Assembly: GCA_947167345.1 (NCBI GenBank)
Contig: CAMVHR010000001.1
Span: 62,001 to 126,000, forward strand
Length of the DNA stretch: 64,000 bases
From: an uncultured Treponema sp.
GTDB taxonomy: Bacteria; Spirochaetota; Spirochaetia; Treponematales; Treponemataceae
Direction of reading: 5' to 3'
The translations under genes were made by a program, and so were the position numbers. The notes beneath the pieces are model-generated. The model was not told the origin of the DNA, did not search any database, and worked only from the letters and a program-made list of their open reading frames with translations. Positions 34,238 through 42,042 of this stretch are shown in pieces (within the stretch, counting starts at the first letter, position 1; each line of letters begins with the position of its first letter).

Positions 34238-35884
34238 ATGGCTTATGAGGTAACAGCGACCAGACGAAGGCCGCAGCGTTTTGAAGATCTTGTCGGACAG
34301 GAATTTGTTGCAGAAACATTTAAAAATTCCATTCAGTCCGGCAAAATAGCACATGCATATCTGTTTTCAGGTCCTAGAGGCTGCGGCAAGACTTCTACCG
34401 CACGAATCCTTGCGAAGGCATTGAATTGTGAAAAAGGACCTTCTGCAACTCCGTGCGGACAGTGTTCAGCCTGTAAGGAAATAACTGCCGGATCTTCTCT
34501 TGATGTAATAGAGATAGATGGTGCTTCAAATACCAGTGTTAATGATGTTCGCCAGATAAAGGATGAAGTTCTTTTTCCTCCTAATACGTGTAGATATAAA
34601 ATTTATATAATCGATGAAGTTCACATGCTGTCAACCAGTGCCTTCAACGCTCTGCTTAAGACGATAGAAGAACCTCCGCCTTATGTCATCTTTGTTTTTG
34701 CAACAACTGAACTTCAGAAAGTTCCTGCAACGATAAAATCCCGCTGTCAGCAGTTTAATTTCCGCCTTGTCCCTATAGAAAAAGTAAAGGAGCAGCTTGC
34801 TCTTGCTGCAAAGGATGTTGGCATTAAGGCCGATGACGAGGCTTTGTACTGGATCGCTCGTGAATCTACAGGAAGTATGCGTGATGCCTATACTTTGTTC
34901 GATCAAGTTGCGGCATTCAGCGATTCTGAAATTACTTATGATAAAATAAGGGACAAGCTGGGACTTGTCGGCGTTGACCGCCTTAATGAATTGTTTGGTC
35001 TGTGTGTACAGAACAATACTTCTGAAGCTCTTCTTCGTCTTGATGATTATTTGCAGAATGGAGTAAGCATTGAACAGCTTATTTCCAACTGTACAGACTA
35101 TCTTAGGAGCCTGCTCCTCATAAAGGCTGGTATTTCAAAAGAAGCTCTGCTTGGTCAGTCTTGCGAGCGTTTTTCAAAGACTGTACTTGATGGCTGGAAC
35201 AGCATTCAGATAGAGCGTGCTCTTGATATATTCCTTTCGCTGTATAGGGACATTCGTTATTCCCTCAGTCCTCGTTATGAATTTGAACTTGCAGTAAGCA
35301 GGCTTTGCTGGCTTTCACAGTATGTTTCTCCGGCTGATGTAAAAAAAGCTATAGATGCTGTTAAACCCATGCTGTCTAAAGTTGCTTCTGCCAAAGAAAT
35401 TGAGGTTGAGGAAAATTCATCTTATGTAGCTGATGTTCAGGAGTATAGCGAATCTGTGGACATGGGGGCACCTGACGATGAGGGTGCTCCAGAGGAGGAT
35501 ATTCAGGCCCCTTTTCCTGATGGCGGAGCTGAACCGCCTGATACAAGCAGCATAAATGTTGATGACATAGACAATGTATTTAAGGCATTGATCGATGAAC
35601 TTTCGGTTGAAAATGCAATGCTTTCAGGAGCTGTTTCAAAGACTGAGAACAGAAAGCTTGAGGATGGTAAAATTACAGCTGTCATTGGAAGTCAGTTTGA
35701 ACTTATGCAGCTGCGTAATGGTGCGTCCATAATTTCTGCGTTCCTTTCTAAAATGTTTGGAAAGACAATGGCTTTTGAAGTATCTTTTGAAGATCGCAAA
35801 ACTGTTGAAGAAAATCAGCCTTTACCTGTACCTGTACAGATTTTACGCGATACATTTAAAGGCTCTGTAATTACATTAAAATAA
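34238..35884 (+). CDS. dnaX: DNA polymerase III gamma/tau subunit
   Basis: A 548-residue AAA+ clamp-loader subunit. Walker A is FSGPRGCGKTSTAR, the zinc module follows with CGQCSACKE, and Walker B region reads YIIDEVHMLSTSAFNALL with ATTELQKVPATIKSRCQQFN in the sensor region. The C-terminal part, from about residue 400, has an acidic linker and a small domain. It loads the sliding clamp in the replisome. It is followed by ybaB and recR at 17- and 3-base spacing, the usual dnaX-ybaB-recR order. No programmed-frameshift slippery heptamer was evaluated in detail. Confidence 0.95.
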   Translation: MAYEVTATRRRPQRFEDLVGQEFVAETFKNSIQSGKIAHAYLFSGPRGCGKTSTARILAKALNCEKGPSATPCGQCSACKEITAGSSLDVIEIDGASNTSVNDVRQIKDEVLFPPNTCRYKIYIIDEVHMLSTSAFNALLKTIEEPPPYVIFVFATTELQKVPATIKSRCQQFNFRLVPIEKVKEQLALAAKDVGIKADDEALYWIARESTGSMRDAYTLFDQVAAFSDSEITYDKIRDKLGLVGVDRLNELFGLCVQNNTSEALLRLDDYLQNGVSIEQLISNCTDYLRSLLLIKAGISKEALLGQSCERFSKTVLDGWNSIQIERALDIFLSLYRDIRYSLSPRYEFELAVSRLCWLSQYVSPADVKKAIDAVKPMLSKVASAKEIEVEENSSYVADVQEYSESVDMGAPDDEGAPEEDIQAPFPDGGAEPPDTSSINVDDIDNVFKALIDELSVENAMLSGAVSKTENRKLEDGKITAVIGSQFELMQLRNGASIISAFLSKMFGKTMAFEVSFEDRKTVEENQPLPVPVQILRDTFKGSVITLK

Positions 35885-35901
35885 AAACAGGAGAATATGA
35901 T

Positions 35902-36216
35902 ATGATGAATCCATTGGAACTGCTTAAAGATTTAGGCGGCATGAAGGAACAGTTGCAGAAGGCGCAGGAACAGCTTGGAACAATAACCGCTACCGGCTCT
36001 TCTGGCGGAAACATGGTGACTGTTACGTTGAACGGAAAATTTGAAATTGTAGATATAAAGCTTGACCCTATTTGTGTTGACAATCGGGATGTTCCTATGC
36101 TTCAGGATTTAATCCGTGCAGCTCATCATGCTGCCATGATTAACATACAGGAGCAGATCAAGAACCAGCTTGGACCTCTGATGTCTGCAAGCGGTCTTTC
36201 GTTTCCCGGCCTTTAA
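35902..36216 (+). CDS. ybaB: YbaB/EbfC family nucleoid-associated protein
   Basis: A 104-residue protein with the YbaB/EbfC arrangement: an N-terminal helix MKEQLQKAQEQLGTITATG, a strand block GGNMVTVTLNGKFEIVDIKL, and a C-terminal helix LIRAAHHAAMINIQEQIKNQ. Members bind DNA as dimers; EbfC of Borrelia is a studied spirochaete relative. It lies between dnaX and recR, as in many bacteria. Two adjacent ATG codons exist at 35902 and 35905, and the start could be either. Confidence 0.9.
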   Translation: MMNPLELLKDLGGMKEQLQKAQEQLGTITATGSSGGNMVTVTLNGKFEIVDIKLDPICVDNRDVPMLQDLIRAAHHAAMINIQEQIKNQLGPLMSASGLSFPGL

Positions 36217-36219
36217 TTT

Positions 36220-36807
36220 ATGAATGCTCTTGATGAAGTAACGGAAAGTTTTTCTCGTCTGCCTGGAATCGGCAAAAAATCGGCTTCGCGTATTGCAAAT
36301 TTTCTTTTAAAAGCAGATCCTGTTTTTATGCAACGGTTTTCAAACCAGCTTGCTACCTTGCAACAAAGAATACGTCCATGTTCTGTATGCGGTGCATGGA
36401 CAGAAACAGAAATTTGTCCTATATGTTCCGATCAAACCAGGGACCGCTCTGTTATATGTGTTGTTGAACAGCCACAGGATGTTTCTACTATTGACAATGC
36501 TCATGAATTTCATGGGTTGTTTCATGTGTTGGGAGGTGTCATTGCTCCGTTGGAAGGCGTAGGACCTGATCAGTTGCGCATTCATCAGCTTTTGGACAGA
36601 GTTCAGAATGAAAATGTAAAAGAGGTCATTATTGCAACTAATCCAACTGTTGAAGGGGATACTACTGCTCTGTATATACAGCGGCTTTTAAAAGACTTTA
36701 ACTGTGAAGTTACGCGTCTTGCAAGTGGTATTCCTGCCGGGGGAGATCTTGAATATATAGATAGGCTTACGCTTGCACGCAGCTTCAGAGGTCGTGTTAA
36801 ATTATAG
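36220..36807 (+). CDS. recR: Recombination mediator RecR
   Basis: A 195-residue protein with all RecR parts: N-terminal helix-hairpin-helix (SRLPGIGKKSASRIANFLL), a four-cysteine zinc site (CSVCGAWTETEICPICSD), and a Toprim domain (ICVVEQPQDVSTIDNAHEFH, NPTVEGDTTALYIQRLL). It ends with GIPAGGDLEYIDRLTLARSF. With RecF or RecO it loads RecA at gaps. It starts three bases after ybaB and converges on ppk. Confidence 0.95.
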   Translation: MNALDEVTESFSRLPGIGKKSASRIANFLLKADPVFMQRFSNQLATLQQRIRPCSVCGAWTETEICPICSDQTRDRSVICVVEQPQDVSTIDNAHEFHGLFHVLGGVIAPLEGVGPDQLRIHQLLDRVQNENVKEVIIATNPTVEGDTTALYIQRLLKDFNCEVTRLASGIPAGGDLEYIDRLTLARSFRGRVKL

Positions 36808-36822
36808 GACTTTTTACGGCTT

Positions 36823-38913
36823 TTAATTTTTCCGACGCACTACAAATTCTATTTTGGGCTTGGATTTTCGGATATCATTTTGCTTTTTGTATTTTTTATA
36901 AAGAACTTCCTGAGCTCTTACGGTCTGTTCTTTTTTCAGTGGTTTGTTCTGTTTCCATGAGCCGTCTTTCTGTAAAGTGTGACTATGTGTATTGTCTTGA
37001 AAATATAAAAAGAGGATGTCTTTTACATTTTTAAAGACGGTTCTGTCTGTTATTGGAATCATCAGTTCAATACGCTTGTCAAGGTTTCGTTCCATCCAGT
37101 CGGCACTGCTTATGTATAATTCTTCCGCACCGCCGTTTTTAAAATAGAATATTCGGCTGTGTTCAAGATACCTGTCTATTATGCTGATTACGTCTATATT
37201 CTCACTTTTGTTTGCAAGCCCTGGCTTTAATGTGCATATACCCCTTACGTTTAGTTCTATCTTTACACCAGCCTTAGATGCCTTGTATAGCTCTTCGATT
37301 ATTTCCCTGTGGCACAGGCTGTTCATCTTTGCAACAATGTGTCCCGGGTTTTCAGGTGTGCTAAGGCTTATTTCACGTTCTATCATTTCGATCAGTTTTG
37401 ACTTTAATCCTGTCGGTGCCATGAACATGTGGCTCATAGTCTTTACAATGCTGTAACCTGAAATGACATTAAAGAACATCTGCGCGTCTGTAGCAATTTC
37501 ATGGTTCGATGTCAGAATGGAAAGATCCTGATAAAGTTTTGCTGTTTTGGGATTATAGTTTCCTGTGCTTACGTGAAGGTACCTTCTCATTCCGTCAGCT
37601 TCCCTTCTGATGACAAGACATAACTTCGCATGTACTTTTAGGTTTACAACACCGTAAATAACTGTTACTCCTGCATTTTCAAGTTCTGAAGACCATGATA
37701 TGTTGCGCTCTTCGTCAAAGCGAGCCTTTAATTCAATAAATACTGTTACGGCCTTTCCGTTTTGAGAAGCTTCCTTCAAGTATTTTATGATGGGGCTGTC
37801 ATTACCTGTCCTGTAAAGGGTTATCTTTATGGAAAGAACATTTTCATCACGTGCCGCATCCTTTATGAATTTTATTATTGGATCATAGCTTTCATAGGGA
37901 ACGTTTATTAATACGTCTTTTTGCCGCAGTGTATTCCAGTAAGTTTCTTCTTCCGGCAAATCGGGAGAATAAAAATTCTTCCATTCAGGGTATAAAAGAT
38001 TTTGTATGTCATCCAGCTGGGTAAGGGTAATAAGTTTGCTAGGATTGACAATGCCATATACTTTGTATACATCATCATCAGAAAGTGACAGCTTTTCCTG
38101 CATAAAGTTGAGCAATGTCTGGCTTGTTGATGTACAGACCATGCGCACTGCAAATGATGACTGCCGTTTGACAAGAATATTCTTCATTGCCTGAATAAAT
38201 TCTTTTGATTCTTCATCTACAGCAGAATCCGCATCCCTCACAATCTGAAAGAACATGGTTTCCTTTACCATGTAGCCAGGGAAAAGCTCTTTTCCGCATA
38301 GTGAAATTATATCATCAAGAAGCGTAAACTGACGTGCAGAGTCATTTGTCGGAAGCCATACAATACGCTCGATGTTTGACGGCAACTGAACAAGTGCAAT
38401 GGGGTGCTCTTCTGACGGCTGCATCATATCATTCTTTATTTTATGAACGCCGCTCATCTGTTCTAGGATGAAAGATGCATACGTCTCCATATTTTTTATT
38501 AAGGGAAAAGAAGTTCCATCTGTTCTCAACGGGGTAAGTACTTGTGCAATGTTATGCCGGAAATAACTTTCAATGTAGGCTTTCTGTGCTGGAGTGTAGG
38601 TTTTTGCATCTATGTAAGAAATGCCTTCGTTTGCCAGTTCTGGAAGAATTTCATTTTTTAGAATGTCATACTGAATGTCTGTAAGCTGGTGGCATCTTTT
38701 TGAAATCTTTTTTAGCAGGGGCTTTTGCTGTGGTTTTTGTCTTTTTACAGATGCAATTCGCACTTGAAAAAATTCATCAAAATTGCTGGAAACAATACAA
38801 ATGAATTTTAGCCGTTCCAGCAGAGGAATTTCTTTTCTTGCGGCTTCATTTAGCACTCGTGCGTTAAATTCTATCCAGCTTAGTTCTCTGTTAATAAAAT
38901 CTGTTTCTTCCAT
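36823..38913 (-). CDS. ppk: Polyphosphate kinase 1
   Basis: A 696-residue PPK1. The N-terminal domain opens FINRELSWIEFNARVLNEA. The catalytic part shows GNDSPIIKYLKEASQNGKAV, FIELKARFDEERNISWSSEL and the catalytic histidine His428 in NLKVHAKLCLV, with HVSTGNYNPKTAKLY after it. Length is standard. The enzyme makes polyphosphate from ATP reversibly. It is last in a minus-strand row after ppx, 23 bases or so downstream, so synthesis and breakdown genes are paired. AGAGGG precedes the ATG. Confidence 0.95.
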   Translation of the reverse strand: MEETDFINRELSWIEFNARVLNEAARKEIPLLERLKFICIVSSNFDEFFQVRIASVKRQKPQQKPLLKKISKRCHQLTDIQYDILKNEILPELANEGISYIDAKTYTPAQKAYIESYFRHNIAQVLTPLRTDGTSFPLIKNMETYASFILEQMSGVHKIKNDMMQPSEEHPIALVQLPSNIERIVWLPTNDSARQFTLLDDIISLCGKELFPGYMVKETMFFQIVRDADSAVDEESKEFIQAMKNILVKRQSSFAVRMVCTSTSQTLLNFMQEKLSLSDDDVYKVYGIVNPSKLITLTQLDDIQNLLYPEWKNFYSPDLPEEETYWNTLRQKDVLINVPYESYDPIIKFIKDAARDENVLSIKITLYRTGNDSPIIKYLKEASQNGKAVTVFIELKARFDEERNISWSSELENAGVTVIYGVVNLKVHAKLCLVIRREADGMRRYLHVSTGNYNPKTAKLYQDLSILTSNHEIATDAQMFFNVISGYSIVKTMSHMFMAPTGLKSKLIEMIEREISLSTPENPGHIVAKMNSLCHREIIEELYKASKAGVKIELNVRGICTLKPGLANKSENIDVISIIDRYLEHSRIFYFKNGGAEELYISSADWMERNLDKRIELMIPITDRTVFKNVKDILFLYFQDNTHSHTLQKDGSWKQNKPLKKEQTVRAQEVLYKKYKKQNDIRKSKPKIEFVVRRKN

Positions 38914-38936
38914 TATTATTCCCTCTGATTGTTCTG

Positions 38937-40466
38937 CTAGAGTATTACGAGCGAGTAACCAAATACATTTTCAAACAAATCGCCTTTTTCTGCAAGGGCG
39001 AGTTTTTCAAGGTTCAGGTTGTAGTGTCCTTTTATGCGGATTGTAACTGTGTCTTTTGAAAAAGAAAGCGTAAAGTTCTTTAACTTCTGGAGGTGGCTTC
39101 TGTCAAGAGCATCTGCAACACGGAGTATTGCGCTTAGTTTTAAAACTGTAAGGCGGCTTTCTCTTGGAAGCAGCTTTATTTCTGCATTACGCTGCGGTAT
39201 TTCCACTCCTTTATGAAAGTATGCAATGTTTGAAATGAGCGATACGTCTTCTTTGCTCAATCCGAAAATTTCGCTGTGTGTAATTATGTATTTTGAATGT
39301 TTGTTGTGCTCTTTTGCTCCAATGAACATGCCTATGTCGTGAAGGATTGCACTTATCTGCAAAAGGACTCTTGTGTGTGGTGTGAGCCCCAATTCTTTTT
39401 CCATTGCGTCATAAAGTTTAAGGCTGATTTCCTGAACAAACATTGCATGTTCTTCATCTCCCTGATATTTTCTGAGAAGTGTTGTTGCACTTGCTATAAT
39501 CTGTTCTGTAAATTCCTGTTGAATTTCTTCTGACGGCTCTGACTGCTGGCTGATTAAAATTCCTTCCCTAATGGAAGTTTCAGGTACTATTATGGATTGT
39601 ACATTTGTAAGGCGTATAAAATGTTTGTAGGCAATGAGTGACAGTTGGAATGTTCTTGCTTCGTTATAGCTAAGCTTGAATTTTGCAACACATTCTTCTT
39701 CCGTGTAATGCCTGATTTCATCAACAAAGTTTTCAAAATCATTTCTTTGAATTTCCCACAGGAATGTTGAAATTGAATGTCCTGCAAAAATCGCTGCAAG
39801 CTTCATGTCGCTGCCGAGTGCAATAAACTGCTGAACATTGCTAAGGTTCATTTCGGTACTGAGCGTAAATCTGGTATTCTGAATGAATTCTTCTATAAGC
39901 CGGTGGGCATCGTCAATTGTTCCTGTCATAGCCCTTATCTGCTGTTCTATAATGACAGTGCCAAGCCTCATGCTGTGTGCTCCGACCATGCGCCCTTTTT
40001 CCATGAGCATCATTTCTGTAGCTCCGCCAGCAATTTCAAGAATGATTGAATTGCTCTGCTGTACGCTTATGGTCTCGTCTTTTAGGCATTCCGTAACGGC
40101 AATGTACATGAGTCTGTTCTCTTCAATGCCGTCAATGACCATTACATTGAATCCTGTCGTGATTTTTATGCGGTCTACGAAAGTGTCTCTGTTAAGGGCT
40201 TCGCGGACAGCTGTTGTTCCTACGACTGTTGTTGCAGTCCTGCTGATTTGCCAGCTGTCTAAAAGTTCTCCAAAGCGGTTAAGGATTTTTTGTGCGGAAA
40301 GGAGTGTATTTTTGCTGATTGCACCCGTAGTGAACACATCCCGTCCTATGTTTACGGGCAGTTCGCTGCGGTCAAGAATGTTACGCTTTTTGTCTTCTGC
40401 AATTTCGGCTACTAACAGGCGTATCCCCGTCGAGCCAATTTCAATAACCGCCTGAGGTGCCTGCAT
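38937..40466 (-). CDS. ppx: Ppx/GppA exopolyphosphatase with HD domain
   Basis: About 509 residues. The N-terminal ASKHA ATPase-fold domain has VIEIGSTGIRLLVAEIAED and ILEIAGGATEMMLMEKGRM. From about residue 320 an HD-type domain follows (RVLLQISAILHDIGMFIGAK, then EHNKHSKYIITHSEIFGLS). Such proteins split polyphosphate or the pppGpp terminal phosphate. The start is uncertain: ATG at 40466 lies 12 bases from GAGAGG, while a TTG three codons upstream lies only three bases from it; I chose the ATG. It is followed by ppk and preceded by a glycosidase gene, with the order suggesting one operon. Confidence 0.9.
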   Translation of the reverse strand: MQAPQAVIEIGSTGIRLLVAEIAEDKKRNILDRSELPVNIGRDVFTTGAISKNTLLSAQKILNRFGELLDSWQISRTATTVVGTTAVREALNRDTFVDRIKITTGFNVMVIDGIEENRLMYIAVTECLKDETISVQQSNSIILEIAGGATEMMLMEKGRMVGAHSMRLGTVIIEQQIRAMTGTIDDAHRLIEEFIQNTRFTLSTEMNLSNVQQFIALGSDMKLAAIFAGHSISTFLWEIQRNDFENFVDEIRHYTEEECVAKFKLSYNEARTFQLSLIAYKHFIRLTNVQSIIVPETSIREGILISQQSEPSEEIQQEFTEQIIASATTLLRKYQGDEEHAMFVQEISLKLYDAMEKELGLTPHTRVLLQISAILHDIGMFIGAKEHNKHSKYIITHSEIFGLSKEDVSLISNIAYFHKGVEIPQRNAEIKLLPRESRLTVLKLSAILRVADALDRSHLQKLKNFTLSFSKDTVTIRIKGHYNLNLEKLALAEKGDLFENVFGYSLVIL

Positions 40467-40484
40467 CTGTACCAATAACCTCTC

Positions 40485-41915
40485 TTACAGTTTGTCAATG
40501 AGCATGGAACATTTTCCCGAAGGAATCGGCAATGTCTTTTTCTTCTGATTGAGTATATTGATGGTAAAGTAGTAAAGTTTTTCGCTTTCCATCTGGATTT
40601 CCCATCCGCGGTTACTCTTGTTACTCAAAATTGTAATAAGGTTGCGCTTGAGGGAAAGCTTTTCAATACCCATTATTTCAAGATTAGGGATAACCCAGTC
40701 TACTGTTTTTCGAGGCAGGCTTATGCTCAGGCCTATGACGTTTTCGATCATAAGGGCGATTGTTGAAAGCCCCAGAAAGTGCAGAAAACGCTTTCTCGGA
40801 AAATCCGGCCAGCCTGTCATTATTGCAGGACCTTCTGCTTCTGGCAGATAGGCTTCGTACAGATCGCCTTTTTTTGACGTGTCCAGAGGGCTTAGACCTT
40901 CGAGAATAAAATACATGTGCCTGATTGCACATTCGCGTGCAAAACCGTATCTCTGATACTTTTCAAGGCCTTTGATGACCATGAAATTGAAAGTCGGGAA
41001 TACGGAGCCTTTGAATCCTTCTCCATTTTTACTGAATTCAGGATGATCCTTACTTAGTGTCGGGAACGGATGTTCTGTTCCAAATGTTTCAGGATTGCTC
41101 AGGTGAGAAATAAGATTTTCTGCCCTGTCGGCATTCGGCAGTTCTGCAAGCAAAGGCCAGAATCCTGCAATTGTCTTGTGAGGAAGCCGTTTTTCTTCAC
41201 TGTCCAAGTCATGATAAAAACTTGTTTCAGTATCCCACATAAGGCTGTTTATTCTTGTTTTCAGGCTGAAATACAGCTTTTTGTACTGAAAGCTCAAATC
41301 CTTGTCATTCAGTATGTCGCCAAGTGCAGACATGTGTGCGGCATTAATAGCTATGCAGCTGTTAAAATCTACAGGATAATATGTTCCGTTACGCGGTGAA
41401 TTTGTCATTGTAGATGCCTGATGTGGCACTGCATAAAGGCCGTTCTGCTTCTTGAACGTTGTGTCAATCCAGTTCATGTATTTGCACAATATCGGCATTA
41501 CTTCTTTTATTCGTCTTTTGTTTGCGCTTTTGTGATAAAGATTGTATTCTGCCCATGCAAAAAGTGGAAGTCCAATTCCCTCTGGATTTGTTTCGTCTAA
41601 AATAGGTTGATTTGTAGTTGCATCATATTTCCAGCGGATGGCACCGTTTTCTTCCTGTCTTTCATAAAAATAGTCAATATTTTTGTTTGCAGGATAATTT
41701 CGGTTTGAATAGACTAGAAAAAAAGATGAAAATATGGATTCTGATTGATCCAGTATGTATTTTCCATTTACAGGATAAATGAAATATCCGTCAGGTGAAA
41801 GTTCCCCTGTTTTTGGTTCAATCCAATAGTCTGAAAGCCAGTTCCATGTTTTATTGTAAATGTCAACAAAATCCTGATCGTAAAAGTGGATTTTGGGAAA
41901 ATCGTGCTTGTTCAC
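40485..41915 (-). CDS. Alpha-toroid glycoside hydrolase (trehalase/GH63-like)
   Basis: A 476-residue cytoplasmic protein with the six-hairpin (alpha/alpha)6 pattern of trehalase-type and MGH1-type glycosidases: IYPVNGKYILDQSESIFSSF, TNPEGIGLPLFAWAEYNLY, NSPRNGTYYPVDFNSCIAIN, KTIAGFWPLLAELPNADRAE and RHMYFILEGLSPLDTSK. A general trehalase/GH63-like call is supported, but the exact family and substrate are not. The C-terminal 80 residues form a small beta domain. It heads a minus-strand group with ppx and ppk. Whether that links sugar and phosphate storage is a guess. No signal peptide is seen. Confidence 0.65.
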   Translation of the reverse strand: MNKHDFPKIHFYDQDFVDIYNKTWNWLSDYWIEPKTGELSPDGYFIYPVNGKYILDQSESIFSSFFLVYSNRNYPANKNIDYFYERQEENGAIRWKYDATTNQPILDETNPEGIGLPLFAWAEYNLYHKSANKRRIKEVMPILCKYMNWIDTTFKKQNGLYAVPHQASTMTNSPRNGTYYPVDFNSCIAINAAHMSALGDILNDKDLSFQYKKLYFSLKTRINSLMWDTETSFYHDLDSEEKRLPHKTIAGFWPLLAELPNADRAENLISHLSNPETFGTEHPFPTLSKDHPEFSKNGEGFKGSVFPTFNFMVIKGLEKYQRYGFARECAIRHMYFILEGLSPLDTSKKGDLYEAYLPEAEGPAIMTGWPDFPRKRFLHFLGLSTIALMIENVIGLSISLPRKTVDWVIPNLEIMGIEKLSLKRNLITILSNKSNRGWEIQMESEKLYYFTINILNQKKKTLPIPSGKCSMLIDKL

Positions 41916-42042
41916 AATTGCTCCTGCAATAAATATAACTTTTTTTGGAAAAAAAGCAGTTGGTTTAACATATATTATATCATAAATTAAAAAAAAACGG
42001 TATAATTTCGTGAAAATTTATTGACTTTAAAGATGGTTTAAT

